Of a stretch of DNA of 64,000 nt, positions 9,618 to 20,230 are shown one piece after another. This DNA is from CAJBLF01 sp041663325 (GTDB lineage Bacteria > Patescibacteriota > Gracilibacteria > Absconditabacterales > Absconditicoccaceae). The notes under the pieces are model-generated. The model searched no databases. It was not told the DNA's origin and was given only the letters and a program-made list of their open reading frames with translations. The stretch is from positions 6,380 through 70,379 of the forward strand of contig JBAZRN010000004.1 in the NCBI GenBank assembly GCA_041663325.1, given 5' to 3'. Within the stretch, counting starts at the first letter, position 1, and each line of letters opens with the position of its first letter. A program made the translations under genes and the position numbers.

Positions 9618-10832
9618 TTATTCATATCTCAACGCATCGATAGGTTTAAGTCTAGCAGCTCTATACGCAGGGAAGATACCGAATATCAATCCTATCGCTG
9701 TTGCACATCCAAAAGCCAGAAGAATCGATGAAAATGTTATGATTCATGCAACAATATTTTTAATAGCGAAAATAATTACGTAGCTTAAAAATACTCATAT
9801 GATGCCTCAGGAAATACAAAGCACCAAAGATTCAGCGAGAAATTGGAAAATGATATCTCTATTTTGTGCGCCTATGGCTCTGCGGATACCTATTTCACGG
9901 GTTCTTTCCGTAACCGATACCAGCATGATATTCATCACGCCTATCCCTCAGACAATAAGGGAAATAGCTGCAATAGCGCCAAGGAATAATTTCATTGTAC
10001 TTGTTATCGAACTGACGGTTGAAAGAACATCAGCCTGACTAGCAACCGTGAAGTTAGCATCGGCAGAATCAGTGATATTGAAATGAGCAAGCAATGTTTT
10101 TTCAATAGTAGCTTTTGCTGTATCTATCATTTTTGTAGTTGTGACGGATAATGCGATATCGGAAAGATACTTCGTTCCAAAAAGTCTTTGTTGTGCAGTA
10201 GTGAGCGGAACGAAAACAGTACTATCAGCATTACCCATAGTTGATGTTCATTTCTGTTTCATGACACCGATGACGGTAAGTATGACATTTCCTAGACGGA
10301 TATCTTTCCCGATAGGATTCACAGTGCCAAAAAGCGTCTCTGCAGTTGTATATCAGATGACGGCGACTTTATCGACATTATTTACGTTCTGTTGGCTGAT
10401 GAAGGCTCAATATTCTACACGGGAATTACGTACAGTAAGATAAGAAGGTTCGACTCCATATACGGAGACCTGCATATTATTCGCGCCATAGATAGCTTGT
10501 TTTCTGCTTCCATATTCAGGCGATACCGCAGCGATATTTGGAAGTTTTGCAACAATATCAGCTTCTTCGGTGGTAAGGACATTTTCTGAGCTTCTCGCTC
10601 ATTCTGCTCCTCTTACATTAGTTTGCTGATCTCATCAAGGAGTGACGGAGAGCAAATTAGTTCACAATGATTCTACATTAGAAAGAATGCTGGCAGTAGC
10701 TCATTGACCGACAGCAAGCAAAACGACTACTGATAAAATTCCGATGATGATACCAAGACTACTCAGTCATGATCTCAGTTTATTCTCCTTGAAGGTAAGG
10801 AATGCTGCTTTGAAATATACTCGTAGAGACAT
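9618..10832 (-). CDS. ABC transporter permease, MacB/FtsX type
   Basis: 404 residues. Topology: transmembrane helix 1 (NKLRSGLSSLGIIIGILSVVVLLAVG), a large periplasmic-type domain (about residues 55-275), then three helices beginning MKLFLGAIAAISLIVGGIGVMNIMLVSV. The following ERTREIGIRRAIGA is the coupling loop typical of MacB/LolE permeases, and PIDALRYE ends the protein. The N-terminus MSLWVYFKAAF uses CGA where relatives have Trp. It forms one exporter with the ATPase and adaptor encoded upstream. Confidence 0.92.
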
Positions 10833-10860
10833 TCTTTCATTAATTTTAAATAATAAATTA

Positions 10861-10918
10861 TTCTGAACTCTGGATTCTATATTGTAAATTCTATATTCTG
10901 AATTCTGAACTCTGCATT
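10861..10918. repeat. ATTCTGAATTC-type simple repeat
   Basis: Repeats of TTCTGAAcTCT, TATATTCTGAATTCTGAAC and ATTCTATTC fill the gap between the permease and ATPase genes. The same family is at 3305-3345 and 21840-21897. Confidence 0.5.
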
Positions 10919-11635
10919 CTATTCATCTTTCTGACCATTTTTTACTTTCTGTTCTTTTCCATCTATATGGACTTTTTCTATCAACCCATCTCTCATATGC
11001 ACATTATGTTTTGCAAAAGCGGCGATATCATGCTCATGAGTGACCATAATGATGGTTTTGCCTTCTTTATTAAGTTTCGTAAAAATATCCATGATTTCAT
11101 AACTTGTTTTCGTATCTAAATTTCCTGTCGGTTCGTCAGCAAGAATAAGCGTCGGATTAGTGATGATGGCACGGGCGATAGCAACTCTCTGTTGTTCTCA
11201 TCAGGATAATTGATTAGGTTTGCTATGTATTTTGTGTGCAAGTCAGACTTTTTCAAGCGCTTTGATAGCTCTTTCTTTCTGTTCAGCTTTTGGAACACCT
11301 TGATACGATAAAGGCAAGGTGACCTGATCAAGGACAGGGATTCTAGGAATCAGATTATACGCTTGAAAAACAAATCAGATTTTTTTTGAACGCAATTGTG
11401 CTTTTGCATTTTCATCAAGCGAAGGAAGAGTTTTTCCATTGAGGATATATTCACCGCTTGTCGGTGTATCAAGAAGTCAGATGATATTCATCAATGTTGA
11501 TTTTCCTGATCATGAAGGTCCCATGATGGCGAAAAAATCTCCATCCTTGATGGTCAGATCAATTCCGAAAAGAACCTTCTGCATAATTTCTTTCCCGTTC
11601 ATATAATCTTTTTTGATATTCTTGAGCTCTAACAT
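10919..11635 (-). CDS. ABC transporter ATP-binding protein (MacB/LolD type)
   Basis: 238 residues. Walker A GPSGSGKST (glycine 4 of the loop is UGA), Q-loop FVFQAYNLIPRI, signature LSGGEQQRVAIARA (both signature glycines are UGA), Walker B LILADEPTGNLD and switch TIIMVTHEHDIA. The tail is charged. It powers the permease encoded next. The gene ends with TAG. Confidence 0.95.
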
Positions 11636-11656
11636 GCAAGAAAATTAACAATAAAA

Positions 11657-13528
11657 TTAATTGCTAGGTGGGGTTCATCATCAATCCGGTCTTCATGAAG
11701 TAGCTCATTCCAGTGCTCTCATGGAGCCCATAGAAGATCACATATCTGATTTGATAGAATTTCCTGATGTAGAAATCGACGAAGTAGCGGTAGCCGATGC
11801 TGTATATGTCGTAAGTGAAATGACATCTCATAGAGAAAGGCCAGAAAGGATTTCTGAATTTATACCATCAGTTATTCCTACGACCACAGTTTTGGGAATA
11901 AGAGTTCATCATACTGTAACAGGAATAGCGGTTATTCATTTTATAGTTTGTATTGCGGTGCTTGGGACAATAAGTACGTCATCCCTTTTTTCTATGGTGA
12001 TATTCACCGTAACCGACATCCCGTCATATATTTTTCTCTCTCATTTCGTCATCGCTATATTAGCATAATAAGAGACTACTCCAGCACTGGTAACCGGTGT
12101 CGGATCTATAGTGGAAATAGCTCATGTAGCTGAATATCCTGGATACGCATCAAATGAAATCTCTGCCTCAAGTCATTTATCTATTTTCACGATATCAATT
12201 TGATCTATCAGCATAGTCACTTCATAAATATCCGGGTTTGACATGGTTATGCCGTAAGAAGAAGTACCGGCATTAGACGAAACGGTATCGCCTACTTTGA
12301 ATCCTATCGCATCAATAGTTCCATCAAAAGGAGCTGTAATTTGATAATTATCTAATTGTTGAGAAGTTTGTTGATAACTAAGTTGAGATTGTTTTATAGA
12401 ATTTGATTGAAGCGTCCTGGTATTGGAATCAGGTCAATTTTCCATATCCTGCAATGTCTGTTGAAGTGTCTGTAATTGAGCTTCATCAGTATTCACTTCA
12501 TCTTGTTTAGTCTGGATATCCGTTGATGTATTACTGAAATTTTGGATATCGGTATTTGCAGAAGAAAGATGAGAAAGTACTTTGGAATTTGAACTATTCA
12601 AAGTGCTAAGCCATGAATTTATCTGGCTTTGAGATATAGCTCACTCACCGACCATAGCATTATTCACTGCATTGATACCATTATCCATCATAGTAGATAA
12701 CGCATTAAGTAATGTTTTTTCCTGATTTTGAAGTGTCTGTACAGACTCCCTTGTCGTCGTACTGGAAGATGATATATTTGAAAGTTGAGTATTCAAGAGA
12801 CTAAGAGCCGTAGTTGCAGTATCAAAATATGTTTTCGCATTATTGTAATAGACCGATGTCGTAGCTTGGATCAATGTCTTATTATAACTATTAGCATAGG
12901 TATCGTTTCTAGGAGTGAAACTGAATATCTTATCTATATTTTCCAAAATATCCTTGCTATCATTTGCTACACCCTTGGCATTCAACGTATTGGTCTGGAC
13001 ATAAGAACTTGTATTCTGTAAGATATTTCAGACATCTGACTTCAGATCCTGTAAATCTTTTTTTGCTATATCTAATTTGCTTTGAGCACTATTGACGTCA
13101 TTTTGAGCTTTAAATATATCAGCATCAGTATATTGATTCAAAAGCTTATCATAATTTATCCTTGCATTTTGGATGCTCAATGACTGCTGGGAAAGACTGA
13201 TGGAAAGCTGTTTTTTATCCAATTCAGCAAGAAGCTGGCCTGCCTTCACTTTATCACCCTCTTTCACGTAAATTTTCGTTACTTTACCTTCAGTCCCAAA
13301 GACCAATGTTTGCAGATTCGTGATTTTCGTAGTACCTAATACCTTAAGCGTATTTTCAATGGAACCAGAGATCACGGTATACGTTGAAGCGGTAGCTGTC
13401 GTAGTGGTAGTAGTAGAAGTAAAAAATCACCTTATTACAAAAATAAGAAGAACGGCAACAAGAAGTACATATCGTTTATGACTTTTGATCATTCCCCAGG
13501 TTTTTTTAGAAATTTCGTTTATGTCCAT
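11657..13528 (-). CDS. Efflux adaptor protein, MacA/HlyD type
   Basis: 623 residues, longer than usual MacA (about 370). An N-terminal transmembrane helix is followed by TSTTTTTTATAS, a first lipoyl half (GTEGKVTKIYVKEGDKVKAGQLLAELD), a very long coiled-coil hairpin (about residues 100-390; Asn/Ser/Gln-rich), the second lipoyl half (YQITAPFDGTIDAIGFKVGDTV), beta-barrel segments and a Gly/Ser tail. It would bridge the ABC permease to the cell surface. The long hairpin suggests an unusually wide gap to span or a direct extension without an outer-membrane channel. Confidence 0.88.
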
Positions 13529-13561
13529 GTTGTATTAAGATACATTTAAAAATTCAAGTAA

Positions 13562-13807
13562 TTAGTTTCCTCATTTTCTTCCAGCGTATCATCATCACAT
13601 CATTCCTCATCACATACCAGGAAATCATGAAATTCCACGAGAATTAGTCATAGATCAGCCAAAATTATGAGAAGGTTTACGTCATCCATATCTATGGACG
13701 TTTTGTATAATCAGAATCAATGATAATATACAGATAACAACGATAAGAGAGTTTCTGACCGTAAAAAAGTCTTTTGCTTTGTCAATCATGTGTTTTGTCG
13801 TCATCAT
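13562..13807 (-). CDS. Small membrane protein with Gly/Met-rich tail
   Basis: 81 residues: MMTTKHMIDKAKDFFTVRNS, a transmembrane helix (SLIVVICILSLILIIQNV), then a glycine- and methionine-rich tail (FPGMGGGMMGGGYAGRKGGN). Ten of the tail glycines are UGA, so in the standard code only about 40 residues would be seen. It is the first gene of the exporter transcript, 33 bases upstream of the adaptor gene. Function unknown; the Met/Gly tail resembles the Met-rich loop of the neighbouring kinase and could bind metal or a partner. Confidence 0.7.
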
Positions 13808-13834
13808 ATATAATAAGCATATAAAAAAACAAAA

Positions 13835-13864
13835 AAACTTACCAGCCTACACAGGTAAGTTTAT
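13835..13864 (-). terminator. Intrinsic terminator
   Basis: Minus strand AACTTACC, loop, GGTAAGTT followed by seven T. It separates the 160-residue protein gene from the small membrane protein and exporter genes. Confidence 0.85.
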
Positions 13865-13874
13865 ATAGAGTATA

Positions 13875-14357
13875 TTAGTAGCAGCCAACCATTCATCATC
13901 TTTTTCTCATGTTTTCATTTCTTGCTGATCATCATCCATTTCTTCATTGTCTATCATTACCCATCATATTTTTTTCATCCAACATCATAGGATTGAAACC
14001 AGCGTTGCTTCCTGATCATAATTTCGCTTCAAGATCCTGCACGGTTTTCATGGCAGTTTGAAGTTCTACTCGCGTAGCGAATTTTTCTGGAGTATTGATT
14101 TGTTCTAGCATTTTACTTCCGCTAAACAATGTTTGAAACGCTGTATAATCTTTTGTAGTGATGATGTTTTCTAGCCCTGACATCATCTCCGCTTGTTTTC
14201 ATTCAGCAAATATGCCACATCAAGCATTTCCAAATTTTCCTTCAAATCTATTGTTATAATGTCTTGTATGAGCAGCCAAACCAATGATTCCTCAGAGTAC
14301 GATCACTCCTGCTACAGAAGCTGCGATAGTAATAATTGTTTTTTTATCAAATGTCAT
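13875..14357 (-). CDS. Hypothetical exported/anchored protein with Gly/Arg-rich tail
   Basis: 160 residues. N-terminal hydrophobic helix (TIITIAASVAGVIVLGGIIGLAA), a central helical part (AEMMSGLENIITTKDYTAFQTL and ELQTAMKTVQDLEAKLG), and a tail with repeated Arg/Asn/Gly/Met (MMGNDRQGRNGGGSARNEN). UGA encodes most tail glycines. The layout recalls small periplasmic Met-rich proteins of the Spy/CpxP kind that accompany envelope two-component systems, but I see no sequence signature of them. It is transcribed ahead of the exporter cluster and separated from it by a terminator. Confidence 0.65.
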
Positions 14358-14506
14358 AGTAAAATATAATGGAATAAAAGTATTTGCTGTAAAGCGTCGT
14401 CAGTATAATTAATCACCTTAAATGAACCTTAAAGAAATAACCCTACTGAATAAACATGATTTTTCTATATGGAAAAAACAAAGCGATTATATATAGTAAT
14501 TTCATC

Positions 14507-16411
14507 ATGGAACAAATTATCCTTCAGCTGATCCAAACTCAATCGCAAGACCGTAATCTTGACCTTCTTACCCATCTCAAGAGAGATTTTTCCAAAAAAC
14601 ATAATTTGCCTAATCTTCCTTCCAATATTCAGCTCCTGCAAGCATATTATACCTTGCTTAAAGCGAAGAAAATCATCAAAGATCCACAGATAGAGCAACT
14701 GCTCAAAAAAAGAGCGATTAGGTCTAGCTCGTGAATTGTAGCTATTCAAGTGCTGACTAAACCATTTCCTTGCCCTGGACAATGTATTTTTTGTCCCAAT
14801 GATCCCACGATGCCCAAGAGCTATATCAAATCAGAGCCAGGCGCGATGAGAGCATTGCTCCATCATTTTGATCCGATGAAACAAGTGTATAATAGATTAC
14901 TCTCGCTTACGTTAACCGGTCATGAAACAGATAAGATAGAGATGATTGTGCTCGGATGAACATTTGATGTATATACCAAAGCGTATAAAATAAAATTCGT
15001 TAAACAGCTCTACGACGCCTGCAATACTTTCGATGCATACTTCAAAAACATAAAGATTTCTACCACTCAGAGATATGCGCATACGACTGTCGATGAAACT
15101 AAGACAATAAAATATTCCAAAAATATCGCCGAAGCCCTCACAAAAAACGAAAACACAGCTCATAGAATTATCTGATTGACTATAGAAACCAGACCAGAAT
15201 ACGTGACTGACGCTAACTGTCAATTCCGACGTGAACTTGGAGTGACGAGGATAGAAATGGGCGTACAGTCATTGGATGAAAAAGTTTTAGCGATGAACAA
15301 AAGAGGTCATACTGTTAAACAAGCACGCGAAGCCTGTCATAAACTCAGACAATATGGCTTCAAATTTTGTCTGCACGTCATGCCAGGACTTTATGGTTCA
15401 ACGTATGCAAAAGATTTAGCGACATTTAAAAACTTATACATTGACCCATTCTTCAAGCCAGATGAAATAAAATTTTATCCTACTTCCGTCATTCCCAATA
15501 CTCAACTTTGTAAACTCTATAAACAAGGAAAATACAAACCTCTTGAAACAGAAGATATAAAAAAACTTATCAGACAGACCTTTCTTCACGTTATCCCTCC
15601 TTATACCAGGATTAAACGTCTCATTCGCGATATCCCTGCTAACGAAATTATTGCCTGAAGTACAGTGACAAATCTTTCTCAGCTTATGCACGAAGAAATA
15701 AAATGAAGAATGAAGAATGAAGAATGAAGAATGAAGGGATTTTATGAAAGATTATATGGGGATCATACACTTTTCAAAACAACAAAAGAATTTTTGAAAC
15801 AAGAAATTACCAATTATACGACCCCAACTTCTCGGGGGAGCAAATTACCAATAACGACGTGAATAAAAAATCAATCTAGGGATAATATTCAAACCTTCAT
15901 CATCGGAAAGCAGCCAGATCTAGTCAGTTTCAGAAATTTTGTTTCATTGGATACTAGAAGTAGAGAGATTAGAAATAAGCTAAAAGCAGAAAGCTCAAAG
16001 CTTAAAGCTATAGTTAATTTAGTTATTAGAAAATACTTGAGTAGTGGGGGAGTGGAATACTTTATTTCATGTGAAGACCAGTTAGGATATTTATACGGTT
16101 TTACAAGATTGCTTTTGCCGACTAAGGGACAAGGGGTTAGGATCAAGGGACTTGGTAATGATACTGCGATAATTAGAGAACTTCATGTGTATGGACAAGT
16201 AGAATGATTAAAAGACTGACAGATTAAAATATTAAAAGATTGAAAGACTCAACATACGTGATTTGGTAAACAACTCATGGAAATAGCAGAACAAATTTCT
16301 CATTCACGTAAATACAAAAAGCTTTCCGTAATCTCCGGCATTGGCGTCAGAGCGTATTACAGAAAGCTTTGATATAAACTTGAGTGAACGTATATGATTA
16401 AAAAGATATAA
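14507..16411 (+). CDS. elp3: Elp3-like tRNA uridine(34) acetyltransferase (radical SAM + GNAT)
   Basis: 634 residues. The radical-SAM core has the cluster motif CPGQCIFCPND (C-x4... C-x-x-C), GLTIETRPEYVTD, LGVTRIEMGVQSLD, MPGLYGSTYAKDL and PDEIKFYPTSVIPNT. The C-terminal GNAT domain carries GFGKQLMEIAEQIS and GVRAYYRKLGYKLEG. It modifies wobble uridines of tRNAs, which matters in a cell with reassigned codons. Three in-frame linkers have intergenic-type repeat sequence: a 7-bp array (15704-15735), an AGCTTAAAGC unit (15972-16013) and an ATTAAAAGATTGA-type stretch (16205-16250). Its last 14 bases overlap the convergent gene. Confidence 0.92.
15704..15735 (+). repeat. Heptanucleotide TGAAGAA array inside elp3
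   Basis: Four full TGAAGAA copies and a partial fifth, read in frame as GRMKNEEGRMK between the radical-SAM and GNAT halves. Because the unit is 7 bp, gain or loss of one copy would shift the frame. Confidence 0.9.
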
Positions 16412-17897
16412 ACTTTCTCTTTTTAGGATATTTAGTTCGATTGTCCTTATTGTATCAGATGTTTTGATCTATCTTTTTAAATTCATCAGGATCGACGCCA
16501 AAATAATTAGGATTTTCTATAGCGTAAGAAAATCATTCAGCATAAAGCTGAGTCGGATTATCTTCTACAGTTATCTTAAGATAGAGAAAAAGATAAGCTT
16601 TCCTCTCAGGAGTTGTTTGTACAGACAAGGTCTGGTCATAGGATTTTTTTACTGCATCCAAAAAAGCATTTTTTTCTTCATCATTAGCAAATCTTAGTTT
16701 TGATCCGTCCAAAAATGATGTAAAATTTTTAATAGCTTTTTTGTTTTTGGCGAGAGAAAACAAATTTTCTCTAAATGTTGTTTCTATTTCTCCCTGTTCT
16801 GCATAATGGTCTTTAGATCAAAAATATTCGTTAAGTTTCTTGTCGATTTTGTGTATCATATCATCATATCATGTTTTCAGCTCTTGAGGACTCATTGGTG
16901 TAAAGATTTCTGGTTTATTAGGATTTTCATCAGTTTTAATCTGAGGAATCGATGGTTTAACTTGAGGAATCGATGTTATAGTAGTTTCTACTATTTTCCC
17001 TTTGTGAAGTCTTTCGTAGTTGTTCTTTTCTGATTGCACTGCATTGATAGAACTATTGACAGCAAATTCATTGGATTTGTCAGCTTTGATTGTTTTATCC
17101 AAAGCTGTTATTTTAGTATCAAGTGCATCTATTTTTTTCTGAAGCAATTCTGGCGTCATCAAAGATTCTTTTTGGATTTGTAAATCACTGATTTCTCTCA
17201 TTAAAGTTTTATATTTTTCTTTTTCTGCTTGCGTGCTGTATTTGGTAAGAGTTATCGCATCCAATAAATACTGTTTTTTAGCGATTTGGCTTGATATGCT
17301 ATTCAACTGAGCCTGTGTGTTTATTTCTGTCGCGGTTTGTTTTTTAATGTTTTCGGTATGACATGAATTATACATTTTCAAGATCAATTCTGGCGTGATA
17401 GTACCATCAAACATCAGTATAGGTGTCCCATTGCCCAGATCTGTTTTAGCTATTTTTTCTAATAAAAGTGTGGTATTTGGTCACATATATCCATCAATTT
17501 CTTCTGCTGATGTAAAATATGCGGTCTGTTTCAAATTTTTTCTCACAGTAATATCTTTGACGCCATCGACGCAATCTTCAGCAAGCGCTTGAACCAATGC
17601 TATACCATTGTCTTTTAAATATTTAGTTGCTGCGATCGCCTTCTCGTAACGAGAAGAAATATCGGGATTCCCTTTGATAGTATCTTTTATTTTATTTATC
17701 GTAAGATCTACCGACGTCAAAAAGCCATCGTTTATTTTATTCATATTTTCTATATGAACGTTGTTCATGATCTCATTATAGAGATTACGACCTTGTTTTT
17801 TGATATCTTTATAGACGCCTTCCACAGAAGTATTTTTAATTAATTCTTTCTCTGTATCAGATAGTCCAGCTTTGTAATCTAAATTTCCCATAGGCAT
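16398..17897 (-). CDS. Hypothetical coiled-coil protein
   Basis: 499 residues, no recognised domain. N-terminal helical part (YKAGLSDTEKELIKNTSVEG, YEKAIAATKYLKDNGIALVQ), a long central coiled coil (about residues 190-290: EKEKYKTLMREISDLQIQK, KKIDALDTKITALDKTIKA), a Pro-rich hinge (SIPQVKPSIPQIKTDENPNK), then a helical C-terminal domain. A strong promoter lies 30 bases upstream with no Shine-Dalgarno. The gene is bracketed by the elp3 3' end and a second degenerate copy of that end, which suggests it arrived or was duplicated with it. It uses UGA-Gly, so it is adapted to this code. Function unknown. Confidence 0.7.
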
Positions 17898-17927
17898 GAG
17901 AATAGCAGAGCAAATAAAATACAGTTG

Positions 17928-17955
17928 ATTATATCCTTTTTTCTTTTTTTGTCAA
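17928..17955 (-). promoter_or_regulatory. Consensus promoter of the coiled-coil gene
   Basis: Minus strand TTGACA, 16 bases, TATAAT: both hexamers match the sigma-70 consensus exactly. Expected start about 17921, giving a 24-base leader. Confidence 0.85.
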
Positions 17956-18045
17956 AAAAAGCTTTCCGTAATCTCTGGCATCGGTGTCAGAGCGTAGTAC
18001 AGAAAGCTTTAATAAAAACTTGAGTAAAATTATATGGTGAAGAAA
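17954..18045 (+). pseudogene. Decayed second copy of the elp3 3' end
   Basis: Matches 16315-16405 at roughly 85 percent over about 80 bases (shared GCTTTCCGTAATCTC, GTCAGAGCGTA, TACAGAAAGCTTT, AAACTTGAGT). In the elp3 frame it now holds TAG and TAA, so it is not coding. Together with the true elp3 end it forms a direct repeat around the 499-residue gene. Confidence 0.85.
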
Positions 18046-18163
18046 TTATGATGATCGTTATTTTTGTTCAATAAACACCTGAAGAGAAGCTCAATACAAA
18101 CAACACCCGTTCCTAGATGTCTCTTATGTCTGTTTGAAACTTAGAAATTGAAAATTAGAAATT

Positions 18164-20065
18164 TTACATATCAATCTCTTTGACACTCTTTGCGTGCGTC
18201 AAAATGAAATGTTTTCTAGACTGTACATCTTCACCCATAAGGATTCTGAATAATCTATCTGCTTCTTCTGCATCTTCTACCGTGATTTGATTTAATGTTC
18301 TGCGTTCTGGATTCATAGTCGTATCTCGAAGTTGTTCTGCATTCATTTCTCCAAGACCTTTATATCTCTGGACTTCAACTTTATCTTTATCGAATCCGTA
18401 CATATCCGGTGTGTGTTCTTCATCGTAGACATATTCTTCCTTTTTTCCTTGAGTGAATTTATAGATAGGAGGACAAGCGGCATAAACATGTCCATGCTCG
18501 ATCAATGGTCTCATAAATCTGAAGAAAAAAGTCAGCAATAATGTTCTGATATGTGCTCCATCCACGTCAGCATCCGTCATGATGATGATCTTGTCGTATC
18601 TCAATCCTTCGAAATCAAAATTATCTTTTACTCCGGTTCCTATAGCGGTAATCAATGCTTTCACTTCGTTGTTCGCCATGATTTTCTGAATCACTGCTTG
18701 TTCAGTATTCAAAATTTTACCTCTCAATGGTAAGATAGCTTGGAAGTTACTGTTACGTCATTGTTTTGCAGTACCTCACGCAGATTCTCCCTCGACAATA
18801 TACATTTCAGTTCATTCCTTGTTCTTTCTCGCACAATCCGCTAACTTACCAGGCAGTACTCATCCCGCCAAAATATTTTTCCTCAATACGGTTTCTTTGG
18901 CAAATTTAGCTGCCAATCTTGCTCTCGCAGCAAGTTCTACTTTTTGGAATATCTTATCAAACTCTCCTTCATTATTTGCAAAGTATTCTTTGAGATACTC
19001 ATAGACTACTTTTTCCACTTCAGGTCTTACATAACTATTTCCAAGTTTTCCTTTAGTCTGTCCCTCAAATTGCGGTTCAGGGATCTTAACGGTGACGATA
19101 GCATACAATCCATCAGTTACGTCAGAATATTGGAATTCTCATATTTTCTTATTGATCTTATCTTTTTCTTTTCCTACTTCATTGATGACGTTCAACAGCG
19201 CTGATTTGAATCCAAGGATATGCGTTCCTCCATCAATAGTTGGGATATTATTCACGTAGGAGAGGATATGATCATTTGGACTATCTACGAATTCAAATGC
19301 GATTTCAGCAAGACAATCCTTTCCTTCTGCCTTGAAATAATGCGCTGAAGAAAGCGGCATCTGAGTACCTACAAGATTTTTCAACCAGGTCTTAATACCT
19401 CATTCGAAATAAAATCTTTGTTTGAATCCTGTTTTCTTGTTCACGAAATTAAACGTAATACCAGGAGAAAGATATGCTGATTGTTTCATCCTCGCAATCT
19501 CGATGGATTGAGAAAATTCTACGGTTTCAAATACTGTTGCATCGGGTTTGAATTTAACGGTTGTTCCTACTTTATCACTTTCACCCATTTCTTGGATTTC
19601 TCCGTCAGGTATGCCTCTTTGATATCTTTGAAAATATTTTTTTCCATTTTTATACACGGTAACTTCTAACCATTCACTCAACGCATTGACGACAGAAGCT
19701 CCTACTCCATGAAGTCCTCCTGAAATTTTATACGCTCCTTTATCGAATTTACCTCCTGCATGCAAAACCGTGAAAACGGTTTCAAGCGCAGATTTACCTG
19801 TTTTCTCATGTTTATCTACAGGGATACCTCTTCCGTTATCGTGGATGGTTACAGATCCGTCTTCATTTAAACAGGTTGTGATAGTAGTACAATATCCTGC
19901 CAACGCTTCATCAACGGCGTTATCTATGATTTCCTGTACGAGATGGTGCAATCCTTTTGCGTCAGTGGATCAGATATACATTCCTGGTCTAAGTCTAACG
20001 GGTTCTAATCCTTCTAATACTTTGATGTGCGAGGCATCATAGTCTTTTGAATTTAATTCTGCCAT
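18164..20065 (-). CDS. gyrB: DNA gyrase subunit B
   Basis: ATPase subunit of gyrase, 633 residues. GHKL domain: EIIDNAVDEALAG, DNGRGIPVD, GGLHGVGASVVNALS. Transducer and TOPRIM: EGESAGG, LRGKILN, DADVDGAHI, then QRYKGLGEMN. The position of the invariant Trp in GEMNAEQLWDTTM is CGA at 18326-18328. Glycines at several ATP-lid and TOPRIM positions use GGN while UGA appears in linkers. The gene has its own upstream gap from rpoD. The partner gyrA is at 50694-53372. Confidence 0.97.
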
Positions 20066-20169
20066 TTCTTTCTATAGTAAACTAGTTAAAATAACAATTA
20101 AATGTATTAATTATACATTAGAGATGATAAATTAGAGATGATAAATGATAGATTTAGGATTTTGTTACA

Positions 20170-20210
20170 CTATGGACTATTGTAGATTATAATAGTTTAT
20201 AAAAACAAAT
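20170..20210. repeat. CTATTGTAGATTATAATAG hairpin repeat, copy 1
   Basis: A short inverted repeat followed by TTTATAAAAACAA, lying between gyrB and rpoD. Two further copies are at 29243-29270 (opposite strand) and 43840-43880. Confidence 0.6.
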
Positions 20211-20230
20211 ACTATCACTGTGAGTTAATT

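Noticed and set aside
10440..10460. tRNA-like GGTTCGACTCC sequence
   Set aside because: It lies inside the ABC permease gene and has no cloverleaf around it; no tRNA was found in the window.
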